64,000 bases of DNA from Adineta ricciae (Eukaryota; Rotifera; Eurotatoria; Adinetida; Adinetidae): assembly GCA_905250025.1 (NCBI GenBank), contig CAJNOJ010000252.1:1-64000 (forward strand), given 5' to 3'. Position numbers and translations under genes: made by a program. How positions within the stretch are numbered: position 1 is the first letter of the stretch; every line of letters starts with the position of its first letter. Below are positions 35,281-46,461 of the stretch, piece after piece. A model generated the notes under the pieces. The model did not search any database. It was given only the letters and a program-made list of their open reading frames with translations, and was not told the origin of the DNA.

Positions 35281-35694
35281 TTGCTTGATTGTTTCGTGTG
35301 TTGACAGGATGAGAAGAATCGGTGAAATACAACCATGTGACTAATTTTGATATAGATGTTTACCATGAAAAAGACCTTTTTATGGTAAAAACACATCTGT
35401 CTCCTCCGTCGTATTTAAGATGAAGTTGGCCAATGTTCAAAAATAGTTTCAGATGCAACTTTTGTGACAAAAACGTAATATTATTGTCGGTAATATCAAC
35501 AATAACAATGATGTGTGACATAATTATAGATGGCACTGGAGTTGAAAACATTTAATGGGAGTGTGGGGTGAAACTAACTTGCTTTTAATGCGAAAGTAAA
35601 GTGAAAAAGTGTTTATTCTATTCTACAGCTAGTTTTATCTTTCTTCATTTTCATCACAAATGACAACAAGAGATAGGTGTCACGCATCGTAGTT
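35281..35694. other. 5' flank of the B-box-Tpt1 gene
   Basis: Short minus-strand frames (35202-35396, 35360-35551) are conserved in C2 but have no recognisable domain and probably reflect the untranslated leader or promoter. No TATA element stands out. Confidence 0.3.
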
Positions 35695-35965
35695 CATTAC
35701 TTTTATTGGAACTGGTGACGTGTGGAGAAAAGCAGTTATTGGACAAGTTGATAGATAGCATACAGGTACACTTGTAGAAGGCTTAGATGTGGTAATTCGA
35801 GTTCATATCGATGGTTGGCGAGCTGTATATATAGAAGACGTCGAATGTCTAAAAGAGCTCCCTCCAAACGCTCTCTGCTTATCTGTCTCAGCAACATTGT
35901 TGGATTTTTATAGTCCAATTTAGGTCGCGAAAAAGCGTACCGAAGAAATCCTTCGATCACCACAC
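35695..35965 (+). pseudogene. Tudor-like domain remnant (C1 copy)
   Basis: The plus strand reads WRKAVIGQVD, a stop, then GTLVEGLDVVIRVHIDGWRA and VYIEDVECLKELPPNALCLS. This is the order expected of a Tudor domain (W-R-A, V-x-F-x-D-Y/W-G, L-P-P-x-A). An in-frame stop and later stops disable it. The C2 copy has different damage. Confidence 0.4.
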
Positions 35966-36268
35966 ATCTGATTAAAAAAAGACACAGCTGTCTGTTGTAC
36001 TTATTTCGAAACTTTGTTTATATAGTGAATGTCCTATCACTCACTGCCATTACTCCACTTTCTCTAAGGATATCGAATGAAATGTCTACACAATTATTAA
36101 CCTTTACATTCTATTCGCATCGAAACTGTGTACTGTCGTATACATGCGTCATGGAATGCATGCTACGGTCATATGCATCTTCTTTATGAATGCTATGTCG
36201 TTACATAACACTATGGACTTGCGAAGCACTAGATAGTGACACCGAAATTCGGCAGCAACCATCAAACA

Positions 36269-36368
36269 ATGTCTTCCACAGAAAGGTCAACGAAACGAGA
36301 AATCAGTGAAACATTTCGTGATCAGTCGTCATCAACGGCATCGAACGTACCATATAGTAGAAAATCAG
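36269..36368 (+). other. Possible first exon, Ser/Thr-rich
   Basis: An ATG opens MSSTERSTKREISETFRDQS and runs 100 bases to a good donor (AATCAG followed by GTAATG). In C2 the ATG is ACG and the sequence diverges just before the donor, where a retroelement begins. No second exon is available because the contig ends 220 bases later. Confidence 0.25.
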
Positions 36369-36369
36369 G

Positions 36370-36587
36370 TAATGATTGAAAATACCGAAAGAAATTATGT
36401 CGAAGAAGAATATATCGAAAACAATATGTTGAAAAATGAATAGCGAAGAGGTTAACGTCGAAAAATCGATGTCGGAGAATAAAAGATCGAATAACATACG
36501 TCGAAAAAAAACATCGATAGAAGAAGAAATCGAAATTAAAAATGTCGAAAGAATAGAAAATGATGGAGTTGATTGGAAAAATTAGAA
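36370..36587 (+). repeat. Degenerate 15-bp tandem repeat at contig end
   Basis: A loose 15-base period with core ATGTCGAARAANAAT recurs about a dozen times before the N. Units such as ATGTCGAAGAAGAAT, ACGTCGAAAAATCGA and AAATCGAAATTAAAA show the drift. It is absent from C2. Confidence 0.55.
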
Positions 36588-36588
36588 N
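36588..36588. other. Assembly gap (single N)
   Basis: A single N. The base after it is the same gene position as the base after the N at 28832 (both start CAGTGAAAAG). Confidence 0.95.
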
Positions 36589-37297
36589 CAGTGAAAAGAA
36601 ATGTAATTGCTGTACAAACAAAACTAATCCAAAAGATGGTTTTCGATAAAATTCTATGCCATGACCTTTTTCTTTGCTGTGCAGCATGAATTGCTTGTTT
36701 ATTACGAGCATAGAAAAACAATTTCGTAAGAAATGTATGAGCTAAACTTGTAAATGGACTGAATAAATAATTGTAAATTCGATAACCAAATATGTTATAA
36801 CAACGCCATGTGGTCGCAAATTCACCAGACATACAGTTTCCTTGAATAATACAAAACCAAACTGTATGAGCGAATAATGGTATAGCCGAGAAAAGCAAAT
36901 CATATAAGTCAAATGTCATTAGTTTGGCTTTTTTGCCAACTTTAACTTTGAATTTACTATCCGATGTATTAGATTTTGTAGTTAAAAGATTTTTAAATGG
37001 TAAAAGAATATAAAAGGAAATATCGTCAGATTCTTCGTTTACGTATGGTTCTGGATGAGTTATTGGAGTAGGAGGTCTAGGCGGATTTGGTCTGATGTAT
37101 TCAATTTCGACTAATTCACTTGGTAGTTGCCATGTGTCATAAACAGCTTTGTCCCAAAATCGTAATGAAAAATCAAAAACTAGGAACTGTGCGGCAATAA
37201 CAAAAAACGGTTGAATTCCCGTGTTGTCATCACGAAATGTATAAAGTAATGGATTTGCATTTTGATAATCACTTGGAATAGAACTTGTTGTAGTCAT
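36589..37297 (-). CDS. Multi-pass membrane protein, N-terminal part (C2 copy)
   Basis: The counterpart of 28833-29541, same length and same cut point. Only a few substitutions are seen (for example SLRF for TLRF, EESDD for EEPDD, TTWRCYN for TTWHCYN). No stops. The C-terminus is again missing at the N. Confidence 0.65.
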
Positions 37298-39158
37298 GAT
37301 GATGAATGTCTCCTATCAAATAAGAAACAGCATTTATATAATAGAGGAAACCAGGCCAATTATCACTGATAAAACTATATAGATCGATGTGTTATTGAAG
37401 ATACGAGAAAGAAAAGGTTGACAAGTGTGAATGTGTGGTCACGCTGATTGTATCACGTTTGGTAGATCATTAAGATTCGTGTTTTTTTTCTCGTTCAATA
37501 TATTAGTAACGTTCATGAACACAAAAAAAACGGAAGCGGAGTAATTATTCTTTCCTTCGTACTATCAAGGAGCTTCAATGAAGCCCTTAAAAAGTATCTG
37601 TTGTAGGTACACGGGCAGATCCTATCATGCTTTTGTAGAAGTAACGAGTGAACACTTTATTTCTATCATAATCGATCCTTATGTGAAAGACACCAATTTA
37701 GAATGTATCTTTGAGTTAATTTGAAAATGCGAGATTTGATTGTAGTTAAAATTGTATGAAATATTTGTGTCAGTTGTGTATAACAAGTAGATGTATACAC
37801 CAAAAATCAACAGGTCTGCCCGGCCAATTGTTCAGAATTTGATGAAGCTTTCACAGCTGACACAGTTCTCGTTCATGATCATTTTCAGCAGATACATGAT
37901 TTTTTAATCAAAAATGACTTTAAGCTGTGTTACAACCAGCTGCTGTTCGTGAAATTGATCAGTAGCTATGTGAATATCATACAGCAGCGTCATGTAAGTC
38001 CATTCGGTATTGGATAGAGTTTTAATGCGGTATCACTTTGAGGTAGAACAGGGAAAATAGTTTCTTTTACAATGCAGAAGAGTTTGCGTAAAGTTACAAA
38101 TCTTGATTTTTCCAGGAAAACTTGAGCGAATACAAAAATTTGTGTACTGTAACAGATATTCTTGTCGTACAAGATTGAAGTGTAAGAAGAATTTAACTTC
38201 AATAGATTCTCCAGTTCATCTTCTAGAACAACATTCAATCTTTGGACCAGTTAAGTATTGAGAACATGACTGATGCAAGTAACAATGAAATATAAAGGCA
38301 AAGATCGAGAAAATCGTGGAGCAGATCCCAGTGGTAAACTCTTATTGTCTTAACTTACGTAAAATATAACAGTCGACGTGAAGGCCAACGTGCATCAGTG
38401 CATCACATGGCACATGGGAATGCTACTATGAGTATTGTTCTTCTAGTTACCGCGACATCATCAAGATAGTTCTTTGATTTATTCATTGAAAATATTTCGA
38501 TACGCTGGACACAATGCTTCTACCGAATGTATTTATTTATATAACTTTCAAATTATCATCTATATTTACAATTAGCTGTCTATCTCACATGATGAAAAGA
38601 CATGTGAGAGGAGAGCGAGAATGAGAACTAAAGAGATTGCAATGAATAAAAAATTATTTACAAGACGTCTACTTTTAGTTTGATAAATTAATCGAAATTC
38701 TTCTTCTAAACGTTTAAACTATAGGTTAACATCTTAATGCTCTTTATCTATACCTAGCAAAAACTAAATCAGATGAAACGTTCTGGAATGTGTCTGCCTT
38801 TGCCAAGGAATTCTGTCTCGAACAGATTGCGTTGATTTCTAATGATTTTCATCTATCACAAGCATTATGCTTGTTTTTTCTATCTAATAAAACTAGATCT
38901 ACTGAGTGCCTGAGAAATAAAAGAACATAGGCACAAGATTCACGTCGAGAAACCGTTTCAAGAACATAATTTTCTAAAAACAGCAGGTCTCTACGATTGA
39001 AAAGGCACGCACTTTATCAGTATTAAAATAGGCTTTTTCTATTTTTGTCTATTGGGGGATGCAGCGTCGTAAAATACAAATCCTAATTTACTGCTTACTC
39101 TCGTTATCATTTATGATAGTTGCATTTTGTCTTGTGAACGGAAAGCAATACATATACC
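37298..39158. other. Spacer with decayed fragments (C2)
   Basis: The counterpart of 29542-31532. The possible oxygenase-like frame continues at about 37830-38020 with an 18-base in-frame insertion. The frame near 38267 is shifted by one base. About 38575-38760 is unrelated to C1 and contains a small hairpin (CTCACATG ... CATGTGAG). Confidence 0.3.
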
Positions 39159-40129
39159 ATGTCAAATAATTCAACAGAATTGCCCGTACTAGGTGAAACT
39201 CAGTGGACGCGAAATATTAAATTCGGTATTTTCATCGCACTTGAACCACCTGCACTCATTTGCAACACCATTCTGGTTTATTATCTTATGTTTGATCGGA
39301 CACTACGTTATACTCTTCATTATCATGCTATTTTGGCATTACTCATTGTTTGCCTATTAACAAATCTTATTGAAGTACCACGTATTATACATTATTTACA
39401 CATTGATATTGTTCTTCCCAAAAAAAATATTAACTGTTTGATCTGGCAATTGTGCGATTATCTTCTTTTTGGTTCCTTAAATGTTTTCTTACTTTGGGCG
39501 TCGATTGAACGACATCTACTCATATTTCATAGCAATCTTCATACGACAGCTAAACGTCGTTTCTATTTTCATTACTTGCCATTAATATCAGTCGCTGTTT
39601 ACCTCATTCTATTCTATATAGGAGCTATCTTTATTTACCCATGTGATACAAATTTTGACTTTACTCAACCTATTTGTGGTTATCCATGTTACACAGCTTC
39701 CGCAAACATTTCACTCTATGACTATTTTGCTCACAGTTGTGTTCCTCTCATCTTGGACATTTTATTTGATATTGGTCTCGTCATACGAGCGATGCGTCAT
39801 AAACGAATAGTTGTGAAACAGCAACGGGAACAAATCGTTCAATGGCGAAAATATCGTAAAATGATGTTTCAACTTCTACTGATTTCAACTCTTTATTCAG
39901 TACTGCAAATTCCTTTTGTTGTCGTACAACTTATACCTCTGTTTACTATTTTATCTCCACTGGGTGTTTATTTGCAGGCAGTTTACTTCTACTCTTTCTT
40001 TTGCCATTTGTTTGCATTGGATGCTTACCAGAAGTGGTGAAAAAAGTTAAAGATTTATTCACGAGATGCGCCAGACGAAAGTCAATGATTGTACCGATGA
40101 TTACTAATCGGTTGCAGAGTAAACAATAA
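39159..40129 (+). pseudogene. ERH receptor, frameshifted C2 copy
   Basis: Homologous to 31533-32522 through TM6. A 19-base deletion at about 39993 lies between short direct repeats (TTTCTTTTG ... CTTCTTTTG in C1). It shifts the frame, replaces TM7 and the tail, and ends the protein at 293 residues (stop 40038-40040). The original frame continues open to 40129, showing the loss is recent. Without TM7 the receptor should be non-functional. Confidence 0.8.
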
Positions 40130-40219
40130 CATATAATTCTTACAATGTGATTATATATTTGAAGGATGGACGTGGGTACGATTCATACTGTAGGAGACAT
40201 CCTTATATTCGAGATAGTT

Positions 40220-40790
40220 TTGTAAAATACGGTGAAAACGAGCGTCACTCAAATTTTCTTCCAGACTTAAAAATTTGAGTGTCTAAACAACAATTAAATA
40301 CCATAAAATAAGTGACAAAATAAACGAAACTTACTCGATTTCGTCGTAGAGCTTTAGCTAGACTTCGAGCACCTCTTACAGTAATTTCATTCCATCCAAA
40401 GTCAAGATTTACTAACGTCTTAGATTCGGGATGCGAAATATCAATTGTCATTTATATGTTTATTTTACCTTATTTCGTTCCAAAAACTTTTGGAAAACAC
40501 TTAGCAACAATATCACTTATTCTATTGTGTTAAAGATTAATTGTCAGAAGTGTCTAGAAATTGAATACTAAATATTGATCGTATTTAATTCTTCATCATG
40601 CGTTATTCTGTGATAATATATAATCGATCATTCGTCCACCCTTTTTATCTTTAATCGTATTGTTCGACAAATCCAATATGGTAACTATCCACATGATAGA
40701 AACAAGAGAAAACACGTATATTCCACGGAATAACCGTTTTGCTTACCGTATTGTTACATAATGGTTTTTGCTATAATACATGCAACTCGA
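40220..40790 (-). pseudogene. LRR gene remnant (C2 copy)
   Basis: The same exon-like LRR pieces as 32600-33170, including CKTLVNLDFGWNEITVRGAR-like sequence (SKTLVNLDFGWN here) and the INLQHNR unit, where TTGAAG has become TTAAAG. No start exon is seen. Confidence 0.5.
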
Positions 40791-41037
40791 CTTGACTGTC
40801 TATTCGTTTATCTCGAAGATACCATATATGGTTTGCGTCTGAACGAAAGCACAACAAACTCAGCTGTTTTTCCAAAAAATAATTGATACAACGTTTTACG
40901 AATAGAGAGTATGACGGATCGTGAGATCTGCTTGTTCCAAATCACCAAAATAAACAATACTAACGCGACAAGTGTATGACTAATTTTCTTTCCTCTACTT
41001 CATACGCACGGTTGTTTTCAAAATAGAACGATCTTGA

Positions 41038-41620
41038 ATTGATGAAACATCCGGTACTCAAGCTTATCATCACTTCAAAGGAAATATTGATATAGGAAAG
41101 CTGGAGAGAATATTTCTTGTCTTTTTGTTACTTTAAAATGTAATTCTCCTACAAAACCTGAAGAATGTGTCTGCTCTTGCGAAAAAGTATGGCATTCCTA
41201 TACTGACTTAGCAACTATGAGCAGGAAAAAAGATGATATTGCGAACATCGATGGTTTTAAAGAAGAGTTTATATTTAAGCATGTTTCTGTCTATAGTATT
41301 ATGTTTGGAGGATTTATTACTAACGAATGAATGACAGGGCATGATATGAATGCAGTTTCACAAGGCTTGGATGAAAAAACACAGCATTCAGTTATCTCAA
41401 GACTCGTATTAAGCAAATTCAGTATCTTGGAAAACGATTAACAGAGTTTGGAATTCCTGTTCAGATGGCTTATGGCAGCCATGCTATTTTTGTTGATGCA
41501 AGGAAGTGTCTACTAGATATTCGTAAAGAACAATATTCAGCTAACACATTGGCTCTTCTGCGCCAAGTGGATGTCATGGATAGAAAACACTCAATTCAAT
41601 GTGGTTTCACGATAACCTAG
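41038..41620 (+). pseudogene. tnaA-like: Tryptophanase pseudogene, C2 copy
   Basis: The counterpart of 33469-34058 with extra damage: a 9-base deletion after NID, an in-frame TGA at about 41327 (ITNE then stop), and an insertion in GAAAAAACACAGC that shifts the frame. Shared older lesions (the fused DLATMSRKKD junction and missing ends) show it was already broken before the two copies separated. Confidence 0.75.
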
Positions 41621-41861
41621 GAAGCCCCGCTCCCGCGTTGTTTTACAATTGAACCAAAGCGCATAGAATTGGAAGAGAAGACACACAAATGATACCAACA
41701 ATACGCAACCATATTTTTTATACGAACTCGACTAAATAGGAGTCTTTATTTAATAATCGCAATCATTTATTTATGAAATCTTTCCCTCTCTGCCATTTGA
41801 GTTGTAATATATTTTTCAGTAAATTCATCATATATTGTACATATGTTTCAGGTTGAATAAT

Positions 41862-42842
41862 CTACTGTCTTTGTTGTGCTCGAATCATTTCTTTTCCTGT
41901 TCTCTGATCAGTTTTAAGCACAAAACGTTGTTTTTCATTTGTTTCGACGCATTGACGGATGTCTTGAATCGTATACTTATTAGAGAATGTCGGATGCCTT
42001 AGTACATCTTCCACAAAGACATAACCATCATATTGATATTGTATACCTTCTTGTGTCACTGCATGCCGTAGTAACCATGATAAAGCTTTTGACAACTGCG
42101 TCAATTTGAGACATTGTTTAGCGGATACATCTCTCTGTCTTTGTATAGTTGCATGAAAATTAACTGCTTGATTCTCTTGATTTACGTAGGGTTTCTGAAC
42201 AATTCTTGCTGTCGTTTTACCTAGAACAAACGAAATTTGATAGATACGAGTATTGATGATTGTCTTCTTGCTCGATCAGTACGACTACGACGTGAAGCGA
42301 TTACCGTCATTAGAATGATTCAGTGAGGATGTATCTGCAATGTGAATGTTGGTCACTAATGGTGTTGAATCGTACTGAATTGTCATATTTTGCGGTTTAA
42401 TTAATTGTTCATTGAGTTCTGTAAGTTCATTTTGCCAACGACTTAAATCTGTTTCCATAATATCATTTTCCTCTCGACACTCTCGAATATGATTTGTCAA
42501 CGTATTTAATTTTCCTTCTAATTGATGTGTGTGACGCGAAGTATGCTCAAATAATATCTGTTTAAGTTCTTCAGCTGTTTTATGAATTTTATCGATTGAA
42601 TCATTTTTCCATTGTTCGATTTCTTTGACCAGTGGATGTGTTTGTGGATCAGTCGCTTGTTCAGTGAGTGTTTGTCGAAATAGATCTCTTTGAACTTCAA
42701 TCTCATCTAAATGAATTGCTAATTGTTGACGATGATCACCCAAATGGTTATAACAGAAATCTTTCAAACAACCAGCACATTTCGATGTGGCCTTTTCTTT
42801 ATTACAGGTGAAACAACGTATTCTACCGTTTGCCGCAGCCAT
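41862..42842 (-). CDS. B-box/coiled-coil-Tpt1 N-lobe protein (C2 copy)
   Basis: Exons 42842-42305 and 42220-41862, exactly co-linear with C1 (constant offset of 7562) and with identical splice sites and stop. It keeps the B-box, the coiled coil, LSKALSWLLRHAV and VETNEKQRF. Substitutions are few (VKEIE for IEEIE, HPTFS for HSTFS). The absence of indels across this gene, while flanks and neighbours are decayed, suggests it is under constraint in both copies. Confidence 0.7.
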
Positions 42843-43254
42843 TTGCTTGATTGTTTCGTGTGTTGACAGGATGAGAAGAATCGGTGAAATACAACCATGT
42901 GACTAATTTTGATATAGATGTTTACCATGAAAAAGACCTTTTTATGGTAAAAACACATCTGTCTCCTCCGCCGTATTTAAGATGAAGTTGGCCAATGATC
43001 AAAATTAGTTTCAGATGCAACTTTTCTGACAAAAAAGTAATATTATTGTCAGTAATATCAACAATAACAAAAATGTGTGGAATAATTATAGATGGCACTG
43101 GTGTTGAAAACATTTAATGAGAGTGTGAGGTGAAATTAACTTCGCTCCTCGTGCGAAAGTAAAGTGAAAAAGTGTTTATTCTATTCTACAGCTAGTTTTA
43201 TCTTTCTTAATTTTCATCGCAAATGGCAACAAGAGATAGGTATCACGCATCGTT

Positions 43255-43560
43255 GTTCATTACTTTTAATGGGACTGGTAGCGTGTGGAGAAAAGCAGTT
43301 ATTGAACAAGTTAATGGATAGCATACAGGCACACTTGTAGAGGACTTAGACTTGGCCCTTTGAGTTCATATCAGTGGTTGGCGAGCCGTATATATGGAAG
43401 ACGTCGAATGTCAAAACGAGCTTCCTCCAAAACTCTCTGCTTATCTGCGTCAGGAACATTGTTGGATTTCTATAGTCCAATTCAGGTCGCGAAAAAGCGT
43501 ACCGGAGAAATCCTTCGATCACCACACATCTGATTCAAAAAAGACTCAGCTGTCTGTCGT
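43255..43560 (+). pseudogene. Tudor-like domain remnant (C2 copy)
   Basis: Plus-strand WRKAVIEQVNG, stop, GTLVEDLDLAL, stop, VHISGWRAVYMEDVECQNEL. The same decayed Tudor-like domain as at 35695 with different later stops. The frame from 43394 (MEDVECQNELPPKL) stays open to 43753 by chance. Confidence 0.4.
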
Positions 43561-43930
43561 AATTATTTTGAAACTTTGTGTATATAGTGATTGTTGTATC
43601 ACTCACTGTGCCACTACTCCACTTTCTCTAAGTATATCGAATGAAATGTCTACACAATTATTAACCTTTACATTCTATTCGCATCGACACTGTGTACTGT
43701 TGTATACACGCGTCATGGAATGCATGCTACTATCATATGCATCTTCTTTATGAATGCTATGTCGTTACATAACACTACGGACTTGCGAAGCAATGGATAG
43801 TCGGGCCGAAATTCGGCAGCAACCATCAAACAACGTCTTCCACAGAAAGGTCAACGAGACAAGAAATCAGTGAAACATTTTGCGATCAGTCGTCATCAAC
43901 GGCATCGAACGTACTATATAGTAGAAAATC

Positions 43931-44974
43931 ACACACCCACACTCTAGTAAACAGAACTTTTACATGACCGCTTATCTGCTGATCGTTTCCTAGGCATGTT
44001 AGAGGAAATACTTCTATTTTAGTAGTATTTATGTGCTTACGATCACTCTCATGTATGTCATCATAGCATTCAATTACTTTCGAAGGTCTACATAGGGTGA
44101 TTGATGCTCTTGACAATAGACTACAGCGAAACTTATCTAATGTGGGTGGCAGTCGGACCGACCGAATATGTCGGCTATTGAAAAACTTTTCATTTTTCAC
44201 TTGAAATCTGTTTAGATCTGCTTTAATGTTTATGAAGACGTAATTATTAAATCGCTTTCTTTGTTGTCTCCCCAGGTCAACAAATCCGATGCCGGACCCA
44301 ATCGGATCCGAGACCGTCGGAATCCAATGCGATCTAGTTTGCTGTCGTGGTGTTTCACTAGATTGTTGGCGATCAATCTTGTCTACATTTCCATCTGTTT
44401 GGCCCGTATTTGCATTGAAATGGCGGACATCTTCTTGTAAACATTCTGCCATTTGAATAATTTTCTCTGTTGCTTCGAGATCTGGGTCTTCTTCTTTCAA
44501 AAGAGCTTGCCGAGTCTTTTGACGTCTTATCCCAATCACATACATGTCACGTAAAGCTCTGTCCTGTGGTTTCTTTGCTAATTTCGATGTTGTAAACCCA
44601 CAGTGTCGAACCTTTTCACGCAGTTCTGCCTTCCACTCTATGAACGATTGACCGGGCTTTTGAACACAAGAATAAAAGTCATAGGTCGATGTCATTATGT
44701 TTTTTCGAATGTCGTAATGAGAATCTAATACCTTGGTCAATGTTTCAAATGTGATGGTAGTATCGGTGAGAGCCGTTGGAGACATCAATGATTCCAACAA
44801 ATTGAATGTTGAATCGCCGATTGCCCACAAAAATAATGGTTTCTTGTCGCTGTCTTCCATTATTCGGTTTGCTTTGAAATAAAATCCGATGCGATTCCGA
44901 TATGATTGCCATGTCGTTGTACGTGGGTCAAAAGCATGTGATGCAGGTATAGAAGACACAATTGTTTCGGCCAT
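43931..44974 (-). CDS. gag: Gag-like protein of the LTR retroelement
   Basis: A frame from the ATG at 44974 (MAETIVSSIPASHAFDPRTT). The first about 170 residues fit retrotransposon gag (FDPRTTTWQSYRNRIGFYF, then FLWAIGDSTFNLLES, then QSFIEWKAELREKVRHC). The later part is basic and polar with no CCHC knuckle seen, though cysteines occur near the end. The last residues (DFLLYSTFDAVDDD) are read from host sequence past the junction. Gag would form the particle shell in the cytoplasm; without pol the element cannot move by itself. Confidence 0.6.
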
Positions 44975-45002
44975 TGGAAGAAAAAATCTCGCTCGTCGCC
45001 AA

Positions 45003-45178
45003 TGTAAGTAAGTTCTGAAATAGCTTTATTAGTGATAAGAAGAGAAGAACAGAGATGGAGTCAATACACACACCGCTTGGACACTTCGAGACTTTATATA
45101 TATATATATATACAAGTAACGCTCGTCTAGCAACTCGCTCAGCTCTTTCTCGTAGAAATCGTGCTTTCAGATATTACA
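45003..45178 (-). repeat. LTR of the truncated retroelement
   Basis: 176 bases with short inverted ends (TGTAA ... TTACA). It contains a TA run then AAAG near 45097-45113 that could act as a TATA box and AATAAA near 45025 as a poly-A signal, and it is followed directly by the primer-binding-like site. No second LTR was found in the window. Confidence 0.5.
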
Positions 45179-45516
45179 CTTTAAAGCTATTGTTGTGTAT
45201 ATTAATTTATTTTTAGTGTAGATTAGATATTTTCACAAAAGCAACAATAGATATTTATACCAAATGTTAAATAGAGCATTAAATATTGTGAAGAAATATC
45301 AATACAGTTGGGAAGATTATGGATGATTACATCAAAAAACGAAATTCAGAAAACACAAGAGGCAATATCTGATGCAATGAAAGAAAAGAGACAGTTACTA
45401 TAATAATTAAGATAAATATAAAGAAAGAGATAAAGAAATTAAACATGCATGAATAATTATTTTAAGGTAATTTCAAAGTATAATACGTTTTATATGCTTG
45501 CAATAACACTAGACTC
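45179..45516. other. AT-rich spacer
   Basis: No feature recognised. Very A-rich on the plus strand near 45350-45440. Confidence 0.3.
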
Positions 45517-45865
45517 GTTATCTGATAGATGGCCGCCAGTTCAAAACCCGTTTGCGAAAGGTAATTACTAATTATTCCATAAAGAGACATTGAACACAAT
45601 ATTTTATTCATCATACTTATACACTTGACTATACCCGGTATCATACAAGTTATAAATGTTTTTCTGAAAATCGGTATCCTTGGTTTGAGAAAAGTTTTTT
45701 GAATTCTCAAAAAAATAACATCAGATTCGAAGTCTCCGCATCGAAATACATCTGGAAATGTCTTTTCGGGAAAAAAAAATCGATTTTCAATGTTTTTTTT
45801 ACCCTGCGGACATACAAGCAAACAATTTATGTTTCTAAGACTCTTCTCTACGAGAAAGAGAATGT
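45517..45865 (+). repeat. Dispersed repeat, copy 1
   Basis: Begins GTTATCTGATAGATGGCCGC and ends near TACGAGAAAGAGAAT. It recurs at 53647-54455, where an extra roughly 440 bp sits in the middle. GTTCAAAACCC near the start resembles a tRNA B-box, so a tRNA-derived short element is possible, but I see no convincing A-box. The long minus-strand frame here (45462-45821) is a by-product. Confidence 0.6.
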
Positions 45866-46009
45866 GCTGAAATCAGTGAACTTCTTAAGCAACATAGAAA
45901 ATTCCTCAAACATGAAGAAATCACCTTGTTCTAGTTTAAATATTTAGAAAAATACAGATCGACTAATATCCTTTTATTGAGAATCCAAATATCACATCTG
46001 AAATACGTG

Positions 46010-46360
46010 CAATGTTTAAGACGCCGGACTTCGGCTACTCTCCACTGAACCGGAAAACATTGGATATAATCCGTATCCGGCACCTCGTAAAATACCAATA
46101 AATTAACCGACATGAATCGCCGAGGAAACGCCAGGATACGATCCGTACCCGGAAGGACGTAAATAAAACACGGAAACGCTATCGGGATCAGTCCGGGATA
46201 CTGCGACCGGATCCGCGTTTTGAATCCTGATTCAGTAATGCTTGGGAATTAGGTCGGAAACGGAGTCGGGATACGACTTCCGAGTCCTTCTTCAGGAATT
46301 CACGGGAACTTTAACGGATTCGGCCGGTTCCCGCCGTACAGCTTTGACCTGGGGTTTTAT
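46010..46360 (+). repeat. GC-rich CCGGA-rich repeat, copy 1
   Basis: A compositional island in AT-rich DNA with many CCGGAA, GGGATACG and CGGATTC-like words (CCGTATCCGGCA, CCGTACCCGGAAGG, GACCGGATCCG). It is related in style to the island at 52170-52470. No gene. It probably belongs to a non-autonomous element family. Confidence 0.45.
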
Positions 46361-46461
46361 TGAAAAATTTTTTAATGACAATATTTTCAGTTACTGTAGT
46401 AAAGTTATTTCGTTTGGGGCATTCGTTGTACTGGAGTAATTCAACTGTCAATAATAGGACA

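Larger units (their letters stand above)
43931..45178 (-). mobile_element. Truncated Ty3/gypsy-type LTR retroelement
   Basis: On the minus strand a short LTR (45178-45003) is followed by a primer-binding-like TTGGCGACGAGCGAG, a short leader and a gag frame, and the element stops at about 43931. No protease, reverse transcriptase or integrase is present. The 3' end abuts C2 exactly where C1 and C2 diverge (after TAGTAGAAAATCA), so it marks an insertion or recombination junction. Confidence 0.65.

Noticed and set aside
45517-45560. tRNA gene or clear SINE promoter
   Set aside because: Only a weak B-box-like GTTCAAAACCC; no A-box and no cloverleaf.
45462-45821. 119-codon minus-strand frame
   Set aside because: Lies in a dispersed repeat also present at 53647, where the frame is broken; no protein domain.
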